Of a stretch of DNA of 64,000 bases, positions 57,231 through 64,000 are shown in pieces; within the stretch, counting starts at the first letter, position 1, and every line of letters starts with the position of its first letter. Position numbers and translations under genes: made by a program. Source of the DNA: Pseudomonas vranovensis DSM 16006 (GTDB lineage Bacteria > Pseudomonadota > Gammaproteobacteria > Pseudomonadales > Pseudomonadaceae); contig NZ_AUED01000018.1 of NCBI RefSeq assembly GCF_000425805.1, positions 62,001-126,000 of the forward strand, read 5' to 3'. The notes beneath the pieces are model-generated. The model was not told where the DNA came from. It did not search any database and was given only the letters and a program-made list of their open reading frames with translations.

Positions 57231-58931
57231 TCAAGACCCCATGTGCAACGGATCACTGATACCCAGCAGGTAGAAACCAATCATGCCAATGCTCCCCGCC
57301 AGCACGATGTAATACAGGGTCGGCAGCATGGTCTTGCGCAGCGTGATCCCTTCACGCCCGAGCAGGCCGACGGTGGCCGACGCAGCCACCACGTTGTGAA
57401 TCGCAATCATGTTCCCGGCGGCAGCACCCACGGATTGCAACGCCACCATCAGTGCGCCTGAGATCCCCAGCAACTCCGCAGTATTGAACTGGAACTGCGC
57501 CAGCATCAGGTTGGACACGGTATTGGAGCCGGCAATAAAGGCCCCCAGTGCGCCCACCGAAGGGGCGAAGATCGGGTACACGCCACCGACGCTGTCGGCG
57601 ACCAGGCGCGCCATGGCCACTGGCATCGATACCAGGTCCGAGGCGTTGACCCCGGAGTTGATCAGGATGCGCACCATCGGAATGGTGAAGATCAACACGA
57701 AGCCTGCGCCGAGCAGGGTCTTGCTCGATTCGTTCACGGCCGCCATCAACTCGCGTGCGCGCATGCGGTGCAGGAAAAAGGTCATCAACGAAACCACGCA
57801 GAGCAGGCCGCCTGGCAGGTAGAGCAACTCCAGGCTGGCCGATACGCCTGTCTCACCGAGGATGTCCTTCGCGCCAAAGCTCAGCGACAACATCCAGGCC
57901 TTCAGTTGCGGGATGTTGCGCGACAACACCAGCAGCACGGCGAGCAGCACATAGGGCGCCCAGGCCAGTGGCACGGAAATCGACTTCTTGCCGGCCATGT
58001 CATCGAGTTTCATCTCGATCTTGCCCATCCACTCTGCGGGCCACTCGCTGGCCGGGGCAAAGTCCCAGGTGCCCTTGGGCAGCAGGAAGCCGGCCTTGGC
58101 CGCCGGGATCACGATGCTCAGGCCTACCAGGGCACCAATCATCGAGGGGAATTCCGGGCCGAGGAATACGCCGGCGGCGGCGTAGGGAATAACGAAGGCG
58201 AGGCCGGTGAAGATCGCAAACGGCGCCATTTCCAGGCCTTCGCGCCAGGATTGGTTCTTGCCGAAGAAGCGGGTCATGATGCTGACCATGATCAGCGGCA
58301 TGAGGATGCCACACAGGGCATGGATGATCGCCACCCGCGAGAAGATCAGGTGGAAGAACACCTCCCAGTTGCTGCCAACGGCAGCCAGTTGGGTGCCGAT
58401 GCCGGTCTGGTCAAGGCCCCCGGCCACGCCGACCACCATGGGTGCGCCGACCGCTCCAAACGAGACCGGCGTCGACTGCACCAGCATGCCGAGTACCACG
58501 GCGGCCATGGCCGGAAAGCCCAGGGCAACCATCAACGGCGCGACCACCGCGGCAGGGGTGCCGAAGCCGGACGCGCCCTCGATGAAGCAGCCGAACAGCC
58601 AGGCCACGATCAGCGCCTGAACCCGGCGGTCAGGGCTGATGTTGGCAAAGCCGCGGCGAATGGCGCTGATGCCGCCAGAGTGCTTGAGGGTGTTGAGCAG
58701 CAGAATGGCACCGAAGACGATCCACAGGATCGCCGCGGTGAGGATAAGGCCCTGCAAAGTGGAAGCCAGGACCCGATTGAACGACATGTCCCAGGCCAGC
58801 AGGCCGATCAGTGCCGTGAGCAGGAAGACAACCGGCATGGCGTATTTGGCTGGCCAGCGAAAGCCGACCAGCAATATGCCTGCCAGTACCAGCGGCACGA
58901 ATGCCAGGATCGAAAGCAACGTCTGACTCAT
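57231..58931 (-). CDS. glcA: Glycolate permease (L-lactate permease family)
   Basis: 566 residues from the ATG at 58931 ([20 protein letters not shown]), with AAGGAA upstream. It has 13-14 membrane helices and belongs to the LldP/GlcA family: [20 protein letters not shown] (about residues 116-135) and [20 protein letters not shown] are the signature. LldP and GlcA transport lactate and glycolate with protons and cannot be told apart by these motifs. Its place at the end of glcDEFGB identifies it as GlcA, as in E. coli. Transcription runs on from glcB across 125 bases, which contain a Crc/Hfq-type motif. Confidence 0.88.
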   Translation of the reverse strand: MSQTLLSILAFVPLVLAGILLVGFRWPAKYAMPVVFLLTALIGLLAWDMSFNRVLASTLQGLILTAAILWIVFGAILLLNTLKHSGGISAIRRGFANISPDRRVQALIVAWLFGCFIEGASGFGTPAAVVAPLMVALGFPAMAAVVLGMLVQSTPVSFGAVGAPMVVGVAGGLDQTGIGTQLAAVGSNWEVFFHLIFSRVAIIHALCGILMPLIMVSIMTRFFGKNQSWREGLEMAPFAIFTGLAFVIPYAAAGVFLGPEFPSMIGALVGLSIVIPAAKAGFLLPKGTWDFAPASEWPAEWMGKIEMKLDDMAGKKSISVPLAWAPYVLLAVLLVLSRNIPQLKAWMLSLSFGAKDILGETGVSASLELLYLPGGLLCVVSLMTFFLHRMRARELMAAVNESSKTLLGAGFVLIFTIPMVRILINSGVNASDLVSMPVAMARLVADSVGGVYPIFAPSVGALGAFIAGSNTVSNLMLAQFQFNTAELLGISGALMVALQSVGAAAGNMIAIHNVVAASATVGLLGREGITLRKTMLPTLYYIVLAGSIGMIGFYLLGISDPLHMGS

Positions 58932-58937
58932 GGTTTG

Positions 58938-58963
58938 GTTCCTTTTTATTGTTGTGAACCACA
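58938..58963 (-). promoter_or_regulatory. Crc/Hfq-type CA motif and hairpin at the glcA ribosome-binding site
   Basis: On the minus strand AACAATAA (58946-58953) fits the AANAANAA target of Hfq/Crc, placed 15-20 bases before the ATG and adjacent to the AAGGAA ribosome-binding site. It is enclosed by the inverted repeat TGGTTC / GAACCA (6-bp arms, 14 bases apart). This fits catabolite repression of glycolate uptake, which is inferred. Confidence 0.5.
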
Positions 58964-59056
58964 GTTTTCCGGGGGTATCCCGTACCACGTATCGAGAGCA
59001 CCTGTGCCCTGCGACCCGCGCCGACCGGGATCACCAGTCGGCGCGTCATGCTTCGT

Positions 59057-61234
59057 TCAGCCCTGTTGCTTGAAGCGCAGGCGCCAGGCGTGCAACAACG
59101 GCTCGGTATAGCCGCTGGGTTGCTCGCGGCCCTTGAACACCAGGTCGCAGGCCGCCTGGAACGCCATGGACCCCGCGTAGTCGCCAGCCATCGGCCGGTA
59201 CAACGGATCGCCCGCGTTCTGCTGGTCGACCACCTTGGCCATACGTTCCAGGCTGGCGCGTACCTGCGCCTCGTCGATGACCTTGTGGTGCAACCAGTTG
59301 GCGATGTGCTGGCTGGAGATGCGCAAGGTCGCGCGATCTTCCATCAGGCCGACGTTGTGGATGTCCGGCACCTTGGAGCAGCCGACGCCTTGCTCGACCC
59401 AGCGCACCACATAACCGAGGATGCCCTGGCAGTTGTTGTCCAGTTCTTCCTGGATCTGGCTGGCGCTCCAGTTCGGCTGGGCGGCCACCGGTACGCTGAG
59501 CAGGCCATCGAGCAGATCGTTGCGCTGGCTGTTCAGGTCGACGGCCTCCAGCTCGCGCTGCACCGCCTGCACATCCACCTGGTGGTAGTGCAGGGCATGC
59601 AAAGTGGCAGCGGTGGGCGAGGGGATCCAGGCGGTATTGGCGCCGGCCCTGGGGTGGGCGATCTTTTGTTCGAGCATGGCGGCCATCAGGTCGGGCATGG
59701 CCCACATGCCCTTGCCGATCTGCGCCCGGCCACGCAGGCCGCAGTTCAGGCCAACCAGTACGTTGTTGCGCTCGTAGGCCTGGATCCAGGCGCTGCTTTT
59801 CATGTCGCCCTTGCGCAGCATGGCGCCGGCTTGCATGGCGGTGTGCATCTCGTCGCCGGTGCGGTCGAGAAAACCGGTGTTGATGAAGGCTACGCGGGCA
59901 CTGGCGCTGGCGATGCACGCCTTGAGGTTGATACTGGTGCGGCGCTCCTCGTCCATGATGCCCATTTTCAGGGTGTGACGCGGCAGTTGCAGCACGTCCT
60001 CGATACGCGCGAACAGCTGGTCGGCAAAGGCTACTTCGGCCGGGCCGTGCATCTTCGGCTTGACGATGTAGACGCTGCCGGTACGCGAATTGCCCTGGCG
60101 CTTGAGGTCATGCAGGGCGATCAAGCTGGTCATCACCCCGTCGAGGATGCCTTCGGGAATCTCGCGGCCTTCGCCGTCGAGAATTGCCGGGTTGCTCATC
60201 AGGTGGCCGACGTTGCGCACAAACAGCAGTGAGCGGCCGTGCAGTTTCAACGCGCCGCCGCTGGCAGCGGTGTACTCGCGATCCGGGTTGAGACGGCGGA
60301 CGATTTGCTTGCCGCCCTTTTCCAGTGCTTCGCTGAGATCGCCTTTCATCAGGCCGAGCCAGTTGCGGTAGATCACCACCTTGTCGTCGGCATCGACCGC
60401 CGCAACGGAGTCTTCACAGTCGAGAATGGTCGACAGTGCAGACTCGATCAGCAGGTCCTTGATCCCAGCGGCATCGGTGGCGCCGATCTGGCTGCTGGCA
60501 TCGATCTGGATCTCTACATGCAGGCCGTTGTTCTTCAGCAGCACCGCTGTTGGCGCATTGGCCTGGCCTTGGTAGCCGACGAATTTGTCGGCCTGGGCCA
60601 GGCCGGCCTGGGTGCCGTTGGCCAGGGTCACCTGGAGCTGCCCGTCGCTCACCCGGTAATTGACTGCGTCGACATGCGAGCCGCTGGCCAGCGGCGCGGC
60701 CTGGTCGAGGAAGGCGCGGGCGAAGGCGACGACCTTGTCGCCACGCACCGGGTTGTAGCTCGGCCCCTTCTGCGCACCCCCGTCCTGCGCAATGGCATCG
60801 GTGCCATACAGTGCATCGTACAAAGAACCCCAGCGTGCATTGGCGGCGTTCAGCGCGTAGCGGGCGTTCATCACCGGCACTACCAGCTGCGGGCCGGCCT
60901 GGTGGGTAATCTCGCTGTCGACATTGGCGGTGCTGGCCTGCACGCTGTCTGGCTGCGGCAGCAGGTAGCCGATGGATTCGAGGAAGGTGCGGTAGGCCGC
61001 TATATCGCTCACCGGGCCTGGGTGCTCGCGGTGCCAGGTGTCCAGCTTTGCCTGCAGCGCGTCACGTTCGGCCAGCAGGGCGCGATTGCGCGGTGCCAGG
61101 TCATGCACCAGGGTGTCGAAGCCGGCCCAGAACGCCTCGCGCTGGATGCCGCTGCCCGGCAGCACTTCCTCGTCGACGAAACGTTGCAGATTGGACGCCA
61201 CTTGCAGGCGGTGGCAGTTCACGCGGTCAGTCAT
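59057..61234 (-). CDS. glcB: Malate synthase G
   Basis: 725 residues, the long monomeric G type. It condenses glyoxylate with acetyl-CoA to malate and serves both glycolate use and the glyoxylate shunt started by aceA. The start ATG at 61234 has CTGGAGAG upstream. Active-site regions are [20 protein letters not shown] (about residues 367-386, with catalytic residues close by), [20 protein letters not shown] (about 412-431) and [20 protein letters not shown]. The C-terminal WEQ-type end RRWPVLVFP-like domain is replaced by the normal [13 protein letters not shown]. It overlaps glcG by 4 bases. Confidence 0.96.
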   Translation of the reverse strand: MTDRVNCHRLQVASNLQRFVDEEVLPGSGIQREAFWAGFDTLVHDLAPRNRALLAERDALQAKLDTWHREHPGPVSDIAAYRTFLESIGYLLPQPDSVQASTANVDSEITHQAGPQLVVPVMNARYALNAANARWGSLYDALYGTDAIAQDGGAQKGPSYNPVRGDKVVAFARAFLDQAAPLASGSHVDAVNYRVSDGQLQVTLANGTQAGLAQADKFVGYQGQANAPTAVLLKNNGLHVEIQIDASSQIGATDAAGIKDLLIESALSTILDCEDSVAAVDADDKVVIYRNWLGLMKGDLSEALEKGGKQIVRRLNPDREYTAASGGALKLHGRSLLFVRNVGHLMSNPAILDGEGREIPEGILDGVMTSLIALHDLKRQGNSRTGSVYIVKPKMHGPAEVAFADQLFARIEDVLQLPRHTLKMGIMDEERRTSINLKACIASASARVAFINTGFLDRTGDEMHTAMQAGAMLRKGDMKSSAWIQAYERNNVLVGLNCGLRGRAQIGKGMWAMPDLMAAMLEQKIAHPRAGANTAWIPSPTAATLHALHYHQVDVQAVQRELEAVDLNSQRNDLLDGLLSVPVAAQPNWSASQIQEELDNNCQGILGYVVRWVEQGVGCSKVPDIHNVGLMEDRATLRISSQHIANWLHHKVIDEAQVRASLERMAKVVDQQNAGDPLYRPMAGDYAGSMAFQAACDLVFKGREQPSGYTEPLLHAWRLRFKQQG

Positions 61235-61653
61235 TTTCCACTCTCCAGAAAACAGTTAAGGGCGGCGACGCCAGCCTTGGCCACTTGTGCGTCTTGATCG
61301 GCCTTGACCCCGGAAACGCCCACCGCGCCGATGGCCTGGCCATCGACAATCACCGGCACACCGCCTTCCAGGGAGGTCAGCAGCGGGGCAGACAGAAACG
61401 CGCTGCGCCCGCCATTGACCATGTCTTCATAACCTTTGGTTTCGCGACGCCCGATGGCGGCGCTGCGTGCCTTCTCGCTGGCAATGTAGGCAGAGATAGG
61501 CGCGCAACCGTCAAGGCGTTCCAGGGCCAGCGGATGGCCGCCGTCGTCGACCACGCTGATGGTCACCGCCCACTGGTTTTTCTCGGCCTCGCTGCGGGCG
61601 GCGGCGAGAATCTTGCTCACTTCGGTCTGGCTCAGTACGGCTTTGCTAAGCAT
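61231..61653 (-). CDS. glcG: GlcG, heme-binding/HbpS family protein
   Basis: 140 residues ([20 protein letters not shown]). The GlcG/HbpS fold is shown by [20 protein letters not shown] (about residues 27-46), [20 protein letters not shown] and [20 protein letters not shown]. Its role in glycolate use is not established; related proteins bind heme or cobalamin-like ligands. It overlaps glcB by 4 bases and follows glcF by 12, so it is coupled to the operon. Confidence 0.92.
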   Translation of the reverse strand: MLSKAVLSQTEVSKILAAARSEAEKNQWAVTISVVDDGGHPLALERLDGCAPISAYIASEKARSAAIGRRETKGYEDMVNGGRSAFLSAPLLTSLEGGVPVIVDGQAIGAVGVSGVKADQDAQVAKAGVAALNCFLESGK

Positions 61654-61665
61654 GGTGTTCTCCGA

Positions 61666-62883
61666 TTAATGCAGGGCTTCTTCGACGAGTTCGATCCAGT
61701 GCCGCACGGGGGTACGGCCGGCGCCGTCGAGGTGGGTCTGGCAGCCGATGTTGGCGGTGACGATCACCTGTGGCTTGCCGCTTTCCAGGGCATTGAGCTT
61801 GTTGTCGCGCAGTTGCCTGGACAGCGCCGGCTGGGTCAGCGAATAGGTACCGGCCGAGCCACAACACAGGTGGCTGTCGGGTACCGTCGTCAGCGCAAAA
61901 CCCAGGCGAACGAGCACACTTTCTACCGCGCCGCCGAGCTTCTGCGCGTGCTGCAGGGTGCAGGGGCAATGGAACGCCAGGCGCTTGTCGGTGCGTACGC
62001 CGAGCTGCTCCAGGGGTTCGACGCTGAGCACCTCGACCAGGTCCTTGGCCAGGGTGCTGACGCGCTTGGCCTTCTCGGCATAGGCCGGGTCATGCGCCAG
62101 CAGGTGGCCATAATCTTTGACGAAGGCGCCGCAACCGCTGGCGGTTTGCACAATGGCTTCGGCGCCCAGTTCGATGGCGGGCCACCAGGCATCGATGTTC
62201 TGCCTGGCGCGCTGCAAGCCTTGCTCCTGGGCATTGAGGTGGTAGTCCACGGCACCGCAGCAACCGGCCTCATGGATCGGCGTGACGCTGATACCCAGGC
62301 GATCGAGCACCCGCGCCGTGGCAGCGTTGGTATTGGGTGCCAGGCCAGGCTGCACACAGCCCTCTAGCATCAGCACACGGCGTGCATGCCGGGGGGCGGG
62401 GCGAGGCTTGGCGACACCCGCCGTGCGCGGCAATTTGGCTTTGAGGCTGGCGGGGAGCAGTGGCCGGAACACCTGGCCGACCTGGGTCAGCCCTTTGAAC
62501 AGGCCAGCATGCGGTACCACGGCACGCAGGCTTTCACGCAGTGCCCGTTGCGCCAGCGGGCGGGGCACGGCGGCGTCGACGACGGCGCGGCCGATATCCA
62601 GCAAATTGTGGTATTGCACGCCCGACGGGCAGGTGGACTCACAGTTGCGGCAGCTCAGGCAACGGTCCAGGTGCAGTTGGGTCTTGGCGGTGACCTCGTT
62701 GCCTTCCAGCACTTGCTTGATCAGGTAGATGCGCCCGCGTGGACCGTCGAGTTCGTCGCCAATCAATTGGTAGGTCGGGCAGGTGGCGTTGCAGAAACCG
62801 CAATGCACACAGCTGCGCAGGATTCGTTCGGCTTCTTCGGCACGCGGCAGTTGCTTGGCCTGTTCACTCAAATGGGTCTGCAC
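61666..62883 (-). CDS. glcF: Glycolate oxidase iron-sulfur subunit
   Basis: 405 residues. The N-terminus carries two ferredoxin-type motifs, CVHCGFCNATCPTYQLIGDE (about residues 26-45) and CLSCRNCESTCPSGVQYHNL (about 75-94). Two CCG domains follow (EAGCCGAVDYHLNAQEQGLQ and DSHLCCGSAGTYSLTQPALS). GlcF passes electrons from the FAD subunits GlcD/GlcE to the respiratory chain. It starts one base after the glcE stop. Confidence 0.96.
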   Translation of the reverse strand: MQTHLSEQAKQLPRAEEAERILRSCVHCGFCNATCPTYQLIGDELDGPRGRIYLIKQVLEGNEVTAKTQLHLDRCLSCRNCESTCPSGVQYHNLLDIGRAVVDAAVPRPLAQRALRESLRAVVPHAGLFKGLTQVGQVFRPLLPASLKAKLPRTAGVAKPRPAPRHARRVLMLEGCVQPGLAPNTNAATARVLDRLGISVTPIHEAGCCGAVDYHLNAQEQGLQRARQNIDAWWPAIELGAEAIVQTASGCGAFVKDYGHLLAHDPAYAEKAKRVSTLAKDLVEVLSVEPLEQLGVRTDKRLAFHCPCTLQHAQKLGGAVESVLVRLGFALTTVPDSHLCCGSAGTYSLTQPALSRQLRDNKLNALESGKPQVIVTANIGCQTHLDGAGRTPVRHWIELVEEALH

Positions 62884-62884
62884 G

Positions 62885-63949
62885 TTACACCTCGGAATAC
62901 AGGCGGCCAGGGTTGAAGATGCCCTGGGGGTCGAGCTGGGCCTTCAGCTGCTGGTGGTAGCGCAGCAATGGCGGGGAGAGCGGATGGAACGGGCTGTCGC
63001 AGTGCCCGGCGGTGAAGCAGGTGGCATGACCGCCGACCTCGGTGGCGAGCTGGCGGATCAGCGCGGCATCGGCATCGGACTTCAGCCAGCGCTGCGCGCC
63101 GCCCCAGTCGATCAGTTGGTCGCCGGGCAGTGCCAGCACGTCGGTGCTGGTCGGTACCGACAGGCGCCACAGCGGTCCCGGGGTCGCGAAAAAAACCAGG
63201 CGCTGCTCACGCAGGTCGTCCCAGTACGCGGGCTTGATCAGTTCGCCGCCAAGACGTTCGCGGGCAGCCATTACCGAGCCTTCGCCACCTTCCAGGCGCA
63301 GGTGCAACGCACCACCATCATGACTGGCGGCGCTCAGCGGAATGGGCTGCTGGCCCCACTCGGCGAGCTTGCGCAGCGCCAGGGCAGCGTCCATTTCCAG
63401 GCGAAGGCTGAGGCACTGGCGCGGCTTGGGCAACACTTTGAGCGACACTTCGGTAATCACCCCCAGGCAGCCAAAGCTGCCGGCCAGCAAACGCGACAGG
63501 TCATAGCCGGCAACATTTTTCATTACCTCGCCACCAAAACGCAGGTGCTTGCCGGTGCCGGTGATCAAGCGGGTACCCAGGACCAGGTCGCGAACCGCGC
63601 CGGACCACGGCCGCCGCGGGCCTGACAGGCCTGTAGCGAGCATTCCGCCGACGGTCGCGGCGTCGCCATGGCGCGCAGGCTCGCACGTGAGCATCTGCCC
63701 GGCTGCGTCCAGCGCAGCTTCCAGCTCCGCCAGCGGCGTGCCCGCTCGGGCTGTGATCACCAGTTCGGTCGGGTCGTAGCTGACGATGCCACGGTGGGCA
63801 CGGGTATCGAGCACTTCGCCTTCAACGTTACGGCCGAGAAACGCCTTGCTGTTGCCACCCTGGATGCGCAAGGCAGTCGAGCTGTTGAGGGCGTGATTGA
63901 CGTGTTCCAGCAGCGCCGCGCTGGCGTCGCCGTCATGCTGCATAACCAT
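62885..63949 (-). CDS. glcE: Glycolate oxidase subunit GlcE (FAD-binding)
   Basis: 354 residues. It is a shortened FAD_binding_4-type protein: YDPTELVITARAGTPLAELE (about residues 59-78) and ATVGGMLATGLSGPRRPWSG contact the FAD, and NVAGYDLSRLLAGSFGCLGV is a family signature. It forms the flavin part of glycolate oxidase with GlcD. The start ATG overlaps the glcD stop by one base (TAATG), so translation is coupled. Confidence 0.95.
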   Translation of the reverse strand: MVMQHDGDASAALLEHVNHALNSSTALRIQGGNSKAFLGRNVEGEVLDTRAHRGIVSYDPTELVITARAGTPLAELEAALDAAGQMLTCEPARHGDAATVGGMLATGLSGPRRPWSGAVRDLVLGTRLITGTGKHLRFGGEVMKNVAGYDLSRLLAGSFGCLGVITEVSLKVLPKPRQCLSLRLEMDAALALRKLAEWGQQPIPLSAASHDGGALHLRLEGGEGSVMAARERLGGELIKPAYWDDLREQRLVFFATPGPLWRLSVPTSTDVLALPGDQLIDWGGAQRWLKSDADAALIRQLATEVGGHATCFTAGHCDSPFHPLSPPLLRYHQQLKAQLDPQGIFNPGRLYSEV

Positions 63950-64000
63950 TAGAAACGCTCCAGCTCGGGAAAAGGCAACTTGCCGTGATGGACATGCATG
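63949..64000 (-). CDS. glcD: Glycolate oxidase subunit GlcD, C-terminal tip (cut by window edge)
   Basis: The last 16 codons, ending HHGKLPFPELERF, match the C-terminus expected for GlcD, the large FAD-linked subunit. Its TAA overlaps the glcE start, and its place completes the order glcDEFGBA seen in E. coli. The rest of the gene and the operon promoter lie outside the window. Confidence 0.85.
   Translation of the reverse strand, partial: MHVHHGKLPFPELERF

Overview
The window looks like a chromosomal segment of a Pseudomonas species, most likely of the P. putida/P. fluorescens side of the genus. The reasons are a fused nuoCD inside a complete 13-gene nuo operon, side-by-side monomeric and dimeric NADP-isocitrate dehydrogenases, the block cspD-clpS-clpA-infA-bpt-aat-ftsK-lolA-rarA-crcB-serS-cysG-tusDCBE, high-GC codon use, and many scattered GGAGCGGG..TTGCCCCGCGA-type REP palindromes. 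Almost all of it is core metabolism and housekeeping.

Layout. 1-4.9 kb: a partial unrecognised gene, trhP (tRNA hydroxylation), an AI-2E-type exporter and a TonB-dependent receptor. 5-20 kb: nuoABCDEFGHIJKLMN on the minus strand, ending in a clear terminator, with a long AT-rich leader region that holds a Fur-like palindrome. 20.3-33.4 kb: lysoplasmalogenase-like gene, aceA (isocitrate lyase), a short secretin-domain protein, a GNAT gene coupled to roxA (ribosomal L16 arginine hydroxylase), purB, hflD-mnmA, nudJ, then idh and icd back to back. 33.4-38.5 kb: cold-shock-like cspD and the bacterial N-degron machinery (clpS, clpA, bpt, aat) with infA among them. 38.8-46.3 kb: ftsK, lolA, rarA-crcB, serS-cysG. 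46.4-49.8 kb: a glutathionyl-hydroquinone reductase and tusDCBE-ybiB, which supply sulfur for tRNA 2-thiolation; mnmA at 28 kb is the consumer of that sulfur. 49.9-52.1 kb: a nucleobase permease and a Bax-inhibitor-1 family membrane protein.

52.2-57.2 kb is the only accessory-looking stretch. A tRNA-Ser(UGA) gene with a strong promoter is followed by a lambda-Int-type tyrosine integrase broken by a one-base frameshift, a DUF4224 (excisionase-like) gene, a tandem heptamer repeat, a GNAT-Rnk fusion gene, an unrecognised exported protein with a cysteine-containing tail, and an AT-richer GNAT-like gene. This reads as the remnant of an integrative element at a tRNA-Ser site. I could not find a second copy of the tRNA 3' end, so its far boundary is unknown.

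57.2-64 kb: the glycolate operon glcDEFGBA on the minus strand, from the 3' tip of glcD at the window edge to the permease glcA, whose ribosome-binding region carries a Crc/Hfq-type AANAANAA motif. Glycolate is oxidised to glyoxylate by GlcDEF and condensed with acetyl-CoA to malate by GlcB; aceA feeds glyoxylate into the same malate synthase, and icd/idh compete with aceA for isocitrate. Much of the glyoxylate/isocitrate branch point is therefore encoded in this window.

I did not find a CRISPR array, a recognisable defence system, a secondary-metabolite cluster or an intact prophage. The most plausible places for something undescribed are the tRNA-Ser remnant (exported protein at 55176-56147, GNAT-Rnk fusion, heptamer repeats) and several unexplained operator-like palindromes upstream of nuoA, aceA and idh.
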